Origin: Helianthus annuus
Lineage: Eukaryota > Streptophyta > Magnoliopsida > Asterales > Asteraceae
Assembly: GCF_002127325.2 (NCBI RefSeq)
Contig: NC_035448.2
Location: 11,547,408-11,611,407 of the forward strand
Length of the DNA: 64,000 nucleotides
Direction: 5' to 3'
Part shown: positions 21,540 through 34,389 of the stretch, piece after piece
How the letters are laid out: every line of letters begins with the position of its first letter
Numbering within the stretch: position 1 is the first letter of the stretch
Program-made: the position numbers and the translations under genes
Notes under the pieces: model-generated
What the model saw: the letters and a program-made list of their open reading frames with translations, nothing else
Told to the model about the DNA's origin: nothing
Database searches by the model: none

Positions 21540-21624
21540 GCCTCCCTTTGTTTAGGGAATTTCGTCCCGAAATTAGGCTGAAAGTTGTACATCACCGTGA
21601 TTTTACCAATTTGATGCTTCAGAT
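21540..21624 (-). promoter_or_regulatory. gypsy-1 PPT and conserved upstream motif
   Basis: Read on the minus strand the sequence goes TTTCGGGACGAAATTCCC, then ACAAAGGGAGGC, then the LTR start TGTAACACCC. The same arrangement (TTTCGGGACGAAATTT, then AAAGGAGGGGAGAC) precedes both LTRs of the LARD. Confidence 0.8.
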
Positions 21625-24600
21625 CTATCTAAACAACTGCGGGTACTTGGCCTTCATGTCGCTTTCGAGTTCCCAATTGAACTCCGCGCCTCGTTTGCCT
21701 TCCCATCGGACTTTCACGATTGGAATGCGTGAGCGCCTGAGTTGCTTGGTTTGGCGATCCATGATTTCGACAGGATTTTCCACGAAGTGTAGCGTTTCGT
21801 TGACCTGAAGATCGTCGAGTGGTACGATTAGATCATGATCAGCTAAGCACTTTCGGAGGTTTGACACATGGAAAGTCGGGTGGACGTTAGTAAGTTCCTC
21901 CGGTAGTTCGAGTCTGTAAGCAACTTTTCCGATCCTTTCCAGAATCTTAAAAGGTCCAACATATCGAGGCGCGAGTTTCCCTTTCTTGCCGAATCGGACT
22001 ACACCCTTCCAAGGTGATACCTTTAGGAGTACGTAGTCGCCAACTTCAAATTCAAGGGGCTTGCGTCGTCTATCGGCATAACTTTTCTGTCTGTTCCGAG
22101 CTTTCACCAAGTTGTCTCGAATCTGGTGGATTTTGTCGGTCGTTTCTTGTAGAATCTCGGGACCAGTTAATTGAGAATGACCGATCTCGTGCCATACAAT
22201 AGGCGAACGACATCTCCTACCATATAAGGCCTCGAATGGTGCCATTTGGATGTTGGCATGATAGCTATTGTTGTACGAGAATTCGACTAATGGCAGGTGT
22301 TTGTTCCAACTACCACCAAAATCTATGACACACGCACGGAGCATGTCTTCAAGAGTACGGATCATTCTTTCAGTCTGTCCGTCGGTTTGTGGATGGAATG
22401 CAGTACTCAGGTTAAGCGACGTACCAAGGGCCGCTTGAAACGTTTCCCACAATCTTGAAGTAAACCGAGCATCACGGTCAGAGATGATGTCGCGAGGCGT
22501 ACCATGATTACAAATGATCTCGACGGTGTAGATCTGGGCTAGTCATTCCACCTTGTAGTCTTCTCGTATCGGCAAGAAGTGGGCTGATTTGGTTAGACGA
22601 TCGACTATAACCCAAATACTGTCGTGACCTGATGGCGTGGGCGGGAGCTTCATTATGAAATCCATAGCTATACTCTCCCACTTCCATATAGGTATTGGCG
22701 GTTGTTCGAGTAAGCCGGAAGGTCTTTGATGTTCAGCCTAGACTCTTGCACAGGTTAAGCAACTTCCAACATAGAGGGCGATATCCCGTTTCATTCCCGG
22801 CCACCAGTACTTATAACGAAGATCCTGGTACATCTTGTCAGCACCGGGATGAATGGAGTATCGGGATTTGTGGGCTTCATTCATGATAATCTTTCGCAAA
22901 TCGGTCCTCTTGGGGATCCAAATTCGGTCCAGATAGTAGAATATCCCATCGGATTTGCTTACAAGCTGAGCTCCATCGTGATGAATTCTCTCTTTCTTCA
23001 ATGTACGCTCGTTAAAGCAAGCATGTTGAGCTTCGCGGATGAGGGTTTCGAGATTATGCTGGGCTTGAACATTTCAGATACTGAGCACATAACTCTTTCT
23101 GCTGAGCGCGTCGGCAACCACATTCGCCTTGCCTGGGTGATAACGGATCTCACAATCGTAATCGTTGAGAAGTTCTACCCATCGGCGTTGACGCATATTA
23201 AGTTCCCTCTGATTGAAGATATGTTGTAAACTCCTGTGATCAGTGAAGATCGTACACTTGGTACCATACAGGTAGTGTCGCCAAATCTTTAATGCAAAGA
23301 CAACTGCGCCTAGCTTAAGATCATGGGTTGTGTAGTTCTTCTCGTGGATCTTGAGCTGTCGAAATGCGTAGGCTATAACCTTGTCCCGTTGCATAAGAAC
23401 ACAACCAAGACCAAGGTTTGAAGCATCACAATAGACAACGAAGTCGTCGCTTCCGTCGGGCAGCGTAAGAATCAGTGCGTTGCATAGCATATGCTTGAGG
23501 GTTTGAAAGGCAGTCTCTTGTGCAGTTCCCCACACAAAAGGCTTGTCTTTATGAGTAAGAGCGGTAAGAGGCACAACGATTTTGGAGAATCCTTCAATAA
23601 ATCGTCGATAATAGCCCGCTAGTCCGAGAAAAGAACGAACTTCTGATGGGTTCTTAGGCGTAATCCAACTTTTGACTGCTTCGATCTTCGCGGGATCGAC
23701 GTGTATACCCTGACTATTCACGATGTGACCCAGAAACTGAACCTCCTCTAGCCAGAATTCGCACTTGGAGAACTTGGCATAGAGTTGGTTCCCCTGAAGT
23801 AACTCGAGAACCAAACGTAGATGTTGCGCGTGTGCGGTCTTCGACTTGGAATAGATCAAGACATCGTCAATGAACACGATGATGAAACGGTCTAAGAAGG
23901 GCTTACACACGCGATTTATCAGATCCATAAAAACCGCGGGTGCGTTAGTTAAACCAAAAAGGCATAACAACGAACTCATAGTGGCCGTATCGGGTTCGAA
24001 AAGCGGTTTTGGGGATGTCTTCCTCTTGAATCCGCAATTGATGATAACCAGAACGCAGATCGATCTTCGAGAAACACTGGGCACCTTGCAGCTGATCAAA
24101 TAAGTCATCGATTCGGGGCAGAGGGTATCAGTTCTTGATGGTTAGCTTATTCAACTCCCGATAATCGATGCACATCCGGAACGACCCATCCTTCTTTTTG
24201 ACGAAAAGGACTGGCGCGCCCCAAGGAGAAGTGCTCGGGCGAATAAAGCCTTTTTCAAGCAATTCCTGGAGTTGGTTCGATAGTTCCCGCATTTCGGATG
24301 GAGCGAGTCGATAAGGAGCTTTGGCAACAGGGTTAGTACCAGGAATAAGGTCGATACGAAAGTCGATATCACGACTTGGCGGCAGTCCAGGGAGATCATC
24401 AGGGAACACTGAGGAAACTCACGGACCACTGGAACATCTTTGACTTCAACTTTCTTTTTCTTTTCCTTCTCCGCTACTACAATGTTGGCCAAGAAGGCTC
24501 GGTATTCCTTGTAGAGATACTTGCTGGCTTGGATACACGACATGAGCTTCAGACCCTTCGATGTTGTTTCACCGTACACACATAGAAGATCACCACTTGC

Positions 24601-26259
24601 GAGCGAGAATCGAATCATCTTATCAAAACACACAACTTCAGCATGGTTTTCGCGAAGAAAGTCCATGCCTACTACGACGTCGAAACTTCCGAGTTGCATT
24701 GGAATAAGGTTAATCGGGAAGATGTGATTGTTGAGCTCGAGAGTGCAATCACGGAGTACAGAGTTAACGGCAACAGTTCTTCCAGTAGCGACTTTGACTT
24801 CGAATGACGACGAAAGATAAGAGCGCTTACGACTAAGAAGCTTCTCGAATTCAAACGACACAAAGCAGTTATCGGCTCCAGTATCAAACAAACACGATGC
24901 ATAAATACCATTCACAAGGAACGTACCATTGACCACGTTGTTGTCAGCTTGAGCCTGACGGGCATTGATGTTGAAGGTTCGGGCATGGGCTGCTTGCTGC
25001 TGTTGCTGAGGCTGCTGTTGTTGCTGCTGGGGCTGCTGGGGCTCTTGCTTAACCACCCTGTTCGGGCACCTATTTGCAAAGTGGTTGGGATCACCACATG
25101 CAAAGCAGACTCGAGCATTGACTGCTGGTGCTTGAGCTGCTGGTTGGCCTTGAGGGGCGGGGAGTAGAGCTTGATTGGCAACGGCTTGAACTGGGGCTTG
25201 ACGGGGACCATAGCGACAGTTCGCAGTGAAATGACCGTACAGATTGCAGTGAGCGCAAAAACGACAGGCTAGGCCCACTGGATGATGATATGAGCATGTC
25301 GGGCAGAGTGGGTGAGGGCCTGTGTATGCACGCTTTGTTGGCGGTGCATTGATCACTGGAGCTGCGCGTTGGTGCGATTGCTGCTGAGCTGGTACAGCTT
25401 GGAGAGGAGCAGCAGTTGTTGCGGCAGCACAGCTCTTGTTGCTGGAGCTGTTGTTCTTCTTCTTCCTTCTTGAAGACTTGGAGGATTGAGCAGAGGCGGT
25501 GTCGGTGGATGCTGTTGTGGCTTGGTGCAGAGACTTGGTTGGCTTATCCCAATAACCAGCCTTTACCCGCTTGTCATTGATCTCAGCGGCTAGCAGGTAA
25601 GTTTCTTCAATCGTTGCTGGTTTGGAGGCGTGAACGAAATCGGCTACACAGTCTGGCAGGGCTCGAATATACTTCTTGATGGTCATCTCTGGAGTCTTGA
25701 CCTGATCGGGACATATGATACTGAGCTGCTTGAAGCGAGCAGTGAGAGCAGCGTTGTCTCCATCCTTCTGCTTGATGACCCAAAACTCGTCCTCCAGCTT
25801 TTGGCATTCATGAGGAGGGCAGAATTCATCGATCATAATTGTTTTCAACTCCTCCCATGTTCACTCATAAGCTGCATCATTCCCAAGCTTGTTTCGTTCG
25901 GCCGTCCACCAGTCTAGAGCACGGGACTGGAAGACGCCTGTAGCATTGAGAGTGCGAAGGTTTGCAGGACAGCCGCTTTGGCGCAGAGTGACTTCGACCG
26001 AGTCGAACCAATGAAACATGGCAGTAGGGCCATCTTCACCGGTGAACTCTTTGGGTCCGCATGCTTTGAACTGCTTGATGCTAAAAGCAGTCTTGCTTGA
26101 ATCCTTAGGGGTGTCAGCTTGAGATCCCTCAGACGACTTGCTGGCATTTTCATACACCTCACTCACAGCTTTAGCCACTGATTTGGAGATGATAGCAGCG
26201 AGACACCTGTCTCTCTTTCCTTGGCGGGTCAGACGTTGTCGGGATCCAGACGACGACAT
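21625..26259 (-). pseudogene. gypsy-1 gag-pol polyprotein, broken
   Basis: Reading down from about 26259: gag, with the zinc knuckles CRFCAHCNLYGHFTANC and CFACGDPNHFANRCP; protease with DTGA; RT with FIDD; RNase H; integrase with an HHCC region and QTDGQTERM; and a chromodomain-like end. I count five in-frame stops (25861-25863, 24128-24130, 23074-23076, 22738-22740, 22543-22545) and two one-base frameshifts (a deletion near 24411, a T insertion near 23972). At 24128 and 22543 the intact relative at 56546-60460 has arginine, so these are CGA to TGA changes. The copy cannot make a working polyprotein. Confidence 0.92.
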
Positions 26260-27366
26260 GGTCTGCAACAACAGGACTCAACACAATGTAATCGAATCTC
26301 ACCTCACACGTCTAGACTACTAAAGCTTAGGAACACGCCGAAACACATATCACATAACACATAGGCACAAAAGCACAGAATCCACATAACCACAGAAGCA
26401 CATAAGCAGGTAGGGCACAAAAGCACATAAGCACATACACATTTTATCACTGAGGCAGTCAGAATACAGAAACCTATCCTTCAAAGCTCGCGTGTCGTTC
26501 GTATAGCGATCGCGTATAGTATATCGAGTAACAAAGTATAGTATAGCCTAACTTAGTCGTATAGCATAGCATAGCATAATATCGTCTAGATTGCAGCAAC
26601 TGGAGATCGAATTGAGATAGAATAGCAATACGAGTTGTGTGGGTGGATTGAAATGATAGCAAAATCGAATAACATCCCAAAAATATAAACACGTAAAACA
26701 GATAAAGCACATAAAATTACATAAAATCAACGAATCATCAAGGTACATAGTCGCGATTCTCAGAATCGAATCACATAAAATCGAGAGATAGATTGTCTGC
26801 GGCTACTAGACATCGACTACCCAAGGCAATTCGACTATTCACAGTGGACTTGTCGTCACTTTCGACTCTAGAGGTCGTGTTTCTGCCTCGATTCTCGGGC
26901 GTGCCACACATATTCTCTAGGTCATACTTGCGAGTTCAGGTCGTTGGAGTCCGTCGAAGCTTTGGTGAGATGAAATAAAGTTCGGAACAAATTGTCAAGG
27001 TTAGGGTTTCACCCCTGGCTTAGCAATTTCTTCCTTGTTTTTAAGAAAATTTAAGGAGAATTTACATCAAAATGCGGGTTTCACCCTTGATTTGGTATAA
27101 TCCTCCTTGTTTGTTGGCGAAAATAGTAAGATAATCATGAATAAATGAATAAAATCTTCATAAGCCAGGCAATTTGGTCAGGAGTTTGCGGTTTTCACAC
27201 CTAATCCTTACTAGATTGTTGGCCTTGATTGAAATTAGAGTGCAGTGATAGCGAAAAATAACATAAATAAGCACATAAACTTGGTCTGCTGGTTCCTAGC
27301 TATAGTCTAGGTCTCTAAGACAGCGACCCGGACTAGGTCGTGTCTAACCTAATTCCCTATAGTTAT
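26260..27366 (-). other. gypsy-1 5' leader with folded repeats
   Basis: No protein is coded. Three stem-loops lie nearest the PBS: 26989-27029 (outer arms AAATTG/CAATTT, apical GGGT/ACCC), 27066-27091 (ATCAA/TTGAT, apical GGGT/ACCC) and 27162-27226 (a roughly 12-bp imperfect arm, apical GGT/ACC). All carry TTTCAC on the plus strand, which is GUGAAA in the element RNA. The same loop recurs in the LARD leader. Confidence 0.65.
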
Positions 27367-27379
27367 GGCTCTGATACCA
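27367..27379 (-). promoter_or_regulatory. gypsy-1 primer binding site
   Basis: The complement reads TGGTATCAGAGCC, three bases inside the 5' LTR: an initiator methionine tRNA primer site. Confidence 0.93.
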
Positions 27380-27382
27380 ATC

Positions 27383-30206
27383 TGTCACACCCCAACCGAT
27401 GGCGGAATCATCGGGGTGCGGCACTGAGCGAAACAGATTGTCCAGAAGTTTCCACAACAACTATTATACAAATTCAGTTTAACTGATACGTCCCATACCG
27501 TATCCCAAATAAATAACAAGTTATTACAGAAGCATCTAGTCAATAAATCCTGTTCCGACAACTCAGATTTAATTATTACAAACCAAATAAATAAAATATT
27601 GTTCAAATGTTTCTAGGACCCGTTTGGACAAGATCTACAGACAGCTAAGCCCTAGACTCCTGCTCAGAGAACTATTTGTTGGGGGCCTCTAGAAACTTAT
27701 TCTAGCCTCGCTTTCCTAGCAAGCAAACACCTTAAACACCTGTCACATACGTTAAAATAAAGTCAATACATATAATGTAAAGGTGAGTACACAAGTTTGA
27801 TAATAGCATATAGAGTTCGAATAGTTTACGCATAACCAGGCACGTACACAGAGGAAAACGAAGCATGTTAATTATCGACATGGGACCATCGATACCAACG
27901 ACTGCGGGTTGACTGTCCGAGACAGTTCGCAATACATGAATACCACCGTAATCCATGCAAGTAATTGTCCTTAACAACCCCCGTGTGAACGGGTGCTGAG
28001 TCCAAACTATAGTACTACGTTGCTAAGGCAGGTAGATAGCATTCCACGTGTAAACATAATAAACAAGCATTCATTTAGTCAGGTAATACATGCGATCGGT
28101 TAGCGTTCAAATAATTGAGTAGTGTGATTCGATTGTGATTTGATAGGTAACGTATGTAACACCCAAAAGTGCTAAAGCAAAAAGGGTTCGAGTATACTCA
28201 CAGTGGTTGATTATGGATTGGAGGGAGCGCTGAGAGTAGATTAGCCTGAATAGTTCGGTAGTATAACGATGAGTAACGCGGAAATGCAAACTAGTGAAAT
28301 TGGGTCGAACAGTCTGGTCGATCGAACACCAGGTTCGATCGAACAGCCCAACCGTTCGGTTGGTCTAACCGCTCGGGTGGCCTGCTCGATCGGCCGGAAG
28401 GCTCGATCGGCTTGGACAGTTCAAGTGGATTGTTTCTTCCTTTGAGAAGGATGTGTTTGTGTATGATGGTTTAAACTTTTGAAGTTTTTGTTGCAGTATT
28501 TGAAAACATTGAAGTATCCTTACCTTTCAGGTCGGTCGATCGAACGGGTCGTTCGATCGGTTAGTCCAACAGCTCGGTTAGGTACTTTATGATATGGTCC
28601 TCAGCAGGGTGTCACTCGATCGGACGGTATGTTCGATCGGGTGGCACTCCTATGCTTTGGACGGGTTGAAAATTGGTTAAGTGTTGAAGTATAATATCTC
28701 ATGATTCGAACAGTAATGTTACCAATCGAGTAGCAAATTCGATCGAACATCACCTCGTCAATAGTATACTTCATGAAATCTGTATTGTGTGGGTGCATGT
28801 GCTAGCCGATCGGCTGGCCCGGTCGATCGGCTGGCATGTCCGATCTGCTGGACTGTTCGTTCGAACAGCCTAGCCGTTCGGCCAGCATTCCTGACCTGGT
28901 CGGCCTGTCGTCTAACACTTGGCTGTTTTGATTATCTTGATATGATGTTGAGGTATTTTGACAACGAGTTGAACCATAGAACATGGGTTCTTACTTGTTT
29001 CACCGGTTCGGACAGGAATCACCCAAGTCCGGCCAGTAAACTGTTCGGAACGGTAGTTTAACGTTTAACCCGAAATCGGTGAACCTCATAGTTAGAATCC
29101 GAACCTTGAACCACGTGATTGTTAGAATGATTAGTGAGCTAGTTCAAGCTCCGTTTCTATCGGTTTTAGCGTGTTGAGTGTAAAAGAGTTGGAAGAAGGT
29201 CGGAAATTCCGTCTTTCGATCTTTTACACCGTGAAATGTTAAGATCTATCATAGATCTTAGTTTGTTTATGTGGAAATCAGTTAGATCTAAGCTATTCAC
29301 GGTTGAATGAGGCCAAAGTATGATGTTCTTCAAGAACACCATGATGACATCACCCAAGAACTCTTAGATCTTGGTGATTTCACGGTTAGAAATCAAGATT
29401 TGAAAGATAGAAAGGTGTAGAATCGTTTAACGAACAAGAACGTACAAGATTTAGAGAGAAAACTTACCGGATCGGAGAGAAATCTGAGAAAAAGTGAAGA
29501 ACAAGGGCTGGTTCGGTCAGAGCTTTCCAAAAGTGGAAATGAAGACAATGACAGCCCTATTTATAGGCTTCCAAAAGGGGAAAGGGGTAACCGATCGGAC
29601 AGGCATCCTGGTCGGCTGGCCTGCTCGATCGAACAGGCTGTTCGATCGGCTGGCTTGTTCGATCGGGGTGTCCTGTTCGATTGGCACAACTTCTTGAGTG
29701 TTTCGTGACGATTTTTGATATTTCGATTCCGATGAACGATGATTCGAGTACGATAGAGTTCCTAATCAAATTACTTTCAGTCCTAACCACTATATCTAAC
29801 ATAAGCATCCTGATTTCACATTTTGGTTTCGATTTTGATTGAGTTCGATTGCTTTTCGAGTTTCGATTCGATTTAATTTGATCATCACACATAGCAACAT
29901 AAAGAAAACACGCACAAGTAACACATAAGGCACACACACACGTATAACAATACCAAAGTTCGCATAATCCGAGGTTCGATGATTGATTCGATTAGCTTGA
30001 TTATCGATTTATTAACTTTATTGCATTGTTACCTCCTGCTATCCAAGGTCGATTAACGATTCTCATTCGATTAACATTCGATTCATTTGCTTAGACAACA
30101 CTTACTCAACATAATACAAAAATTAAAATAGATTAATTACAATAAAAGGAGTCAAAGTTTGACTTTTATTTTTGACTTTGACTTTCTGAAAACACGGGGT
30201 GTTACA
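27383..30206 (-). repeat. gypsy-1 5' LTR (2824 bp)
   Basis: Plus-strand ends are TGTCACACCCC and GGGGTGTTACA. A TATA box reads on the minus strand at 29557-29566. CGATCG palindromes are strikingly dense at about 28310-28420, 28530-28570, 28610-28640, 28800-28870 and 29590-29690. Confidence 0.92.
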
Positions 30207-30621
30207 AAAACGAAAGTTAATTCTTTATTTTATGAGTAAATTACAAAAATCCTCCTTTATGTTAACACTAGATTGCAAACTATATCCTTTACTTTCAAAA
30301 AGTACAAAAAAACGTACTCAATGTTTGCAAACCCTTGCATGTTACGTTCTTTAACCCTAACTTATTTAGTTTTCATAGTTAAATATTACCAAGTGGACCC
30401 CACATAAGGGTATTTTGGTCATTTTACCCTAAATACTAAAATAAACACATTCTAGAAACCCCTGCCCTCTCTTAAACACACAGTCTCTTCTCTCTCTCTT
30501 TAAAAATACTTTATCCTCTCTCTAAAACCCTGTATAACCTAATCGACATTTTTGATGGATCTGTTGAATTTGTTGATTCTTGATTGGGGTTTTGGGTTTC
30601 TTGTGGTTTAGAGGGTTCGGT
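30207..30621. other. Short flank between gypsy-1 and the copia remnant
   Basis: It begins with the AAAAC target duplication. There is a CT-rich stretch around 30485-30530 and no gene. GAGTAAATTACAAAAATCCT at 30233-30252 resembles the end of a dispersed plant repeat, but the partner end is not visible. Confidence 0.45.
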
Positions 30622-30792
30622 TGTGTAAATTGAGAGAATGAAAATCTTGAATTGAATATAATTCCCAAAGTGATACAAGCCCTAATTATATACAGACAAA
30701 AGCTAACAGACTAACTGTTCTCTAACTTCCTAACTAACAATAAACAGAATAATTAAAGGGTAAAATAGTAATTTGACTCTATTAAGTCAACA
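30622..30792 (-). repeat. 3' LTR of decayed copia element (171 bp)
   Basis: On the minus strand it begins TGTTGACTTAATAG right after the polypurine run GAGGGGGGA (complement of 30793-30801) and ends TTTACACA. A TATATAATTAGGG promoter-like stretch lies inside. The far end is set by the TG...CA rule only; no TSD could be confirmed. Confidence 0.6.
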
Positions 30793-31050
30793 TCCCCCCT
30801 CAAGTTGGTGGTATAACAACACCCAACTTGGACAGAATTTCTCGATCATGTGGAACAGCTAAGCTCTTCGTAAAAATGTCAGCAAGTTGATCAGTTGTAC
30901 GAGTATGCGTCAAAGAAATAAGCCCGTCTTGAAGTTTCTCACGAACAAAATGGCAGTCAAGCTCTATGTGCTTTGTTCATTCGTGAAACACGGGATTCTT
31001 GGCAATATAGATCGCAGCTTGATTATCACATTTTAAAGGAATAGGAGTGA
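30793..31050 (-). pseudogene. Copia RNase H C-terminus
   Basis: The minus strand gives TPIPLKCDNQAAIYIAKNP, then a TGA at 30977-30979, then TKHIELDCHFVREKL, then DQLADIFTKSL, then a stop at the PPT. The stop replaces the R of the usual HxRTKHIE motif (CGA to TGA). The partner fragment is at 51352; about 200 codons between them are missing. Confidence 0.85.
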
Positions 31051-31913
31051 CATAGAGTGTACTACTGTGTATGGTAAGACACGGAACGTAACATGACACC
31101 GAATACGGAACGGACGTAACGTGGTCAAAACATGGTGGATACGCCACTGGTACTTCCTATATATAAGTGTTTTCACCATGTTACCAAAATTTCGTAAAAA
31201 CGTGCCATTAGAAATTCAGTGTTTTGCAGACCTTTTGGACCTAATACAACTTCACGCAACTCACAAACGCATTATATCCGATTATCCATGACGAGACTTC
31301 ATCCTTAACACACTACGTTCATCTATCCAACACTTATGCTATTCTCATACTTGTACTCTTTAAGAGTCATTCGTTCATTCTATACTCGTATTATTCTCCT
31401 TATCCTTTTAGTTCATACAAACCTCGTTCGCAATTAAGCTTGTTTAAACATTCGAGTCCTAACTTACCTATAAAATAGTCTTCCTATTCTGGATTCTTGT
31501 GTAACTGTACTTAGTATACCTTTAAAGCTTTATTTAAGGTGCCAAACCTTCTCGTTTCACTCAATATACAATCTTCTACAAATGTGATTCCATTACCACG
31601 TCCCATCAAAATACAAACCATTGTCATCATCTTCTCTCTTAATACGTCACCTTTTTAAATACGTCGCCAATTTAAGCTACTCAAAGCTGTTAGACTCACT
31701 TCACCTATATACGCACCTACATATTTTCAACTATGTCAGGCACCTCAAATTATTTTAGGCAATAAACTCACTCACAAATTTACCTTGTCGTTCTCCAAAG
31801 TTTTGTGCCTTTCAAAATATTTCAAAATTTTCAAGTCTCAAATTTTTACTAAAACTCTTCAAGTCTACCTCTTGAATAAATTTCGGGACGAAATTTCCTA
31901 AAGGAGGGGAGAC
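31051..31913 (+). repeat. Truncated internal 3' tail left of the first LARD LTR
   Basis: Almost identical to 48029-48891 and ends with TTTCGGGACGAAATTT and the PPT GGAGGGGAGAC. It has no coding content. Confidence 0.88.
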
Positions 31914-34373
31914 TGTAACGCCCCGCGTTTTCATACTTCCTAAATTTAGAAACCATCGTTTGTAAAACTATTTTTGGAAACTTCGTAGTCTTGAAATCGT
32001 TCTTTCACTAAAAGCGATGTAAAATCCGAGACTTGGATCATGAATAAAACTCGTATTTTGTTAATTACATGTTATTCATACTTTATATATGCTCATACGT
32101 TCAATTTCGTGGAACAAATTATGCTTAATCGTAATTCTTGGAAACTAGGTGCTAAACTTGTAAATACATGAAACTTACGCATAAAACGTGTTTCGGTCAT
32201 AAACGATACTGGAATACGACTTTCGTACGCTTAATTATACTTTTATTATGTTCCTCATGCTTAAATGTACCTCAAACTATGCTTTTGTGACAAATATGGC
32301 CCTAAAAATACCCTAAAAACATCAAACACACAACTCTAGGGGGCCAAATTGTAATAAATGAAACATATATCCGGAACCGTAAAGGCGCGCGGCCCGCGTG
32401 GACTTACCCTGTCCCCTTACGCGGCTCGCATGGGCTTCAGATTCGCAGAAAACACATCCAGCTGCTGATCTACGCGAATTGGCACGAAATCCCACTTTCT
32501 AACACTCCCCAATCACCATTAAGCCACCTCTAAACACCTCCAATCATGCTCAAACTTTTCCACTATAAATATACACCTTCTCCAAGCATTTCTACACTTT
32601 CAACACTCTCAAATCTCTCCTAAACACTCTCTAGTTCTTGCAAGAATCTGCATTTTCGGACAGATTCATAACCTTGCACAAAAGTGAGCATAACTTGCTC
32701 ATTTCTTAACGAAATTACTTGATTCTTCTTCCTACTTGCTTGGATAATCATGGAGTTTGATTCCTTGACTTCTCCTGGGAGAAATCAGACCTGGAATTGC
32801 TCCGAATTTGTCCACAAACTTTCTGTTTTGTTTCAAGTTCTTCAAAAGTTTGTTCAAACTCATCCAACTTGTGTCTAACACATCTCACACCTATGTCCTA
32901 ATGCTTACAACCTCACTTATGGTTGGTTAAGCTTAAAAACAAGGTTGAGACACTATAAATCAGAGGTTAAAACCTCAAATACTTTCTGTTTCGCTAGGGT
33001 GTTTAACCCACAAATCATGTCAAGCTTAGATCTTGATGAATGAGTGATTATGGAACAACTTGGGTTGTCCTACATACAATCCTCACATGATTTGATGATT
33101 TATCTATAGATAGGTTGTTTATGTTATTGTGCTAATCCTAGTTCGTGACCCTCCTTGGTTGTTTTTACATCAAGTGAAGTGGTGAACATTCAAGGGGTTC
33201 CTAAATGGAAGCATGTCCTTCCTACCCCATACATGACATCTATGATAACACGAGGTGCCTAAATGAAGATCCTAATCTTCTACCTCCTACTTGAATTATT
33301 GGACTAAATAATATGTAGTACTTAACCTAGATATATATATACACTCATTCGAACCTTTGATGTTGAACTCGTGTTTATATGTTAAAGTAGTAGAACATCA
33401 CCTAAGACCTAAACCTTGTTGTGATTCTTATGGGTGTTCAACTCATGGAAACATTATCATAACCCTTGTGGTTACCAAGTGTCATACAAGTGTTAAGTGT
33501 TGAAGATGATTATTTTCACATGCTATTCTCATATCTTACTTTTATGTTGTTTTAAATACCGAATCTCGACTCTAAGCATACTCGAACTCTAACCCTACAC
33601 ATTCAATCTTCTAACCTCATCAACTCGTCAATAATTGGATAATTGGAAAGCATATGCAAACTTTGTGAGTATACTCGTATTTCCCCCTTTTTAATTTTAC
33701 CACTTTTGGGGTGTAACATGTTTACTTATCAAAAACTTACACATGAACATTTTGCTTAAACACATGAACATTCCTATAACATGCTTGTATACGTGATGGC
33801 TTGATACTTTAAACTTGGGTGATTCTTATGTGTTGAACTTATCATTAACTTCGTACGAGCCTAACCGTGACATATGTAGAGCTATAGGATTGACGACCCG
33901 CCCGTAGACTTGAGGTTATGTCATGAGCATGTTGCGTCTCTTTTGGTTTGATATGTTAGACACATGCCATATTTAAATGTTTATCTTGAATCACATGCTT
34001 GCTATGAGGAATTGTTTAAAACTTATCTTTTGTTATGTACGTACCAAACTTGTATACTCGCCATTGCTTTTGCATTGAATTGTATTTTAAACATGTTGCA
34101 GGTTGATGATGACGATGCTATGAAAAGAAGTAGCGTTGATGCCTAGATACACATATAGACGTTTAGGTTTAATATGTCGTATCAATTTTGCTTATGTTAT
34201 CATGTATTTCTTTTGAAGTTGTTGTTACTTGAGTTTATGTAATGTTGACAATTGAAAGTTATGAAATAAAATGGGAATTATTTAATTATCGTCACAAATA
34301 GTGTTATGATGTCTCGAGCAATCTTCACACTTCGTCTCATCCCGATGTTTCCGCCATTGGTTGGGGTGTGACA
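31914..34373 (+). repeat. LARD 5' LTR (2460 bp)
   Basis: It starts TGTAACGCCCCG and ends GGGGTGTGACA, with a TATAAATA box at 32564-32571. It is the same length as the right copy and differs at scattered bases only. The 60-codon frame near 33964 occurs in both copies and has no recognisable features. Confidence 0.93.
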
Positions 34374-34376
34374 GAT

Positions 34377-34389
34377 TGGTATCAGAGCC
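34377..34389 (+). promoter_or_regulatory. LARD primer binding site
   Basis: TGGTATCAGAGCC, three bases after the LTR; an initiator Met tRNA primer as in gypsy-1. Confidence 0.93.

Larger units (their letters stand above)
11634..30206 (-). mobile_element. Tekay-like chromovirus (gypsy-1), complete with TSD but dead
   Basis: The element is bounded by AAAAC at 11629-11633 and 30207-30211, a perfect 5-bp target duplication. In the minus orientation its 5' LTR is 27383-30206 and its 3' LTR is 11634-21539; the latter is interrupted by a SIRE-type insertion at 12765-19909. Subtracting that insertion leaves 2756 bp against 2824 bp; the difference is one roughly 69-bp deletion near 12590. The internal region holds the order gag, protease, RT, RNase H, integrase, chromodomain-like tail. 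The Tekay assignment rests on the C-terminal tail and the GGGACGAAATT motif before the PPT. Confidence 0.92.

Noticed and set aside
33964..34146. 60-codon frame repeated identically at 50942-51124
   Set aside because: It lies inside both LARD LTRs, so identity reflects LTR duplication; no start context or domain suggests a gene.
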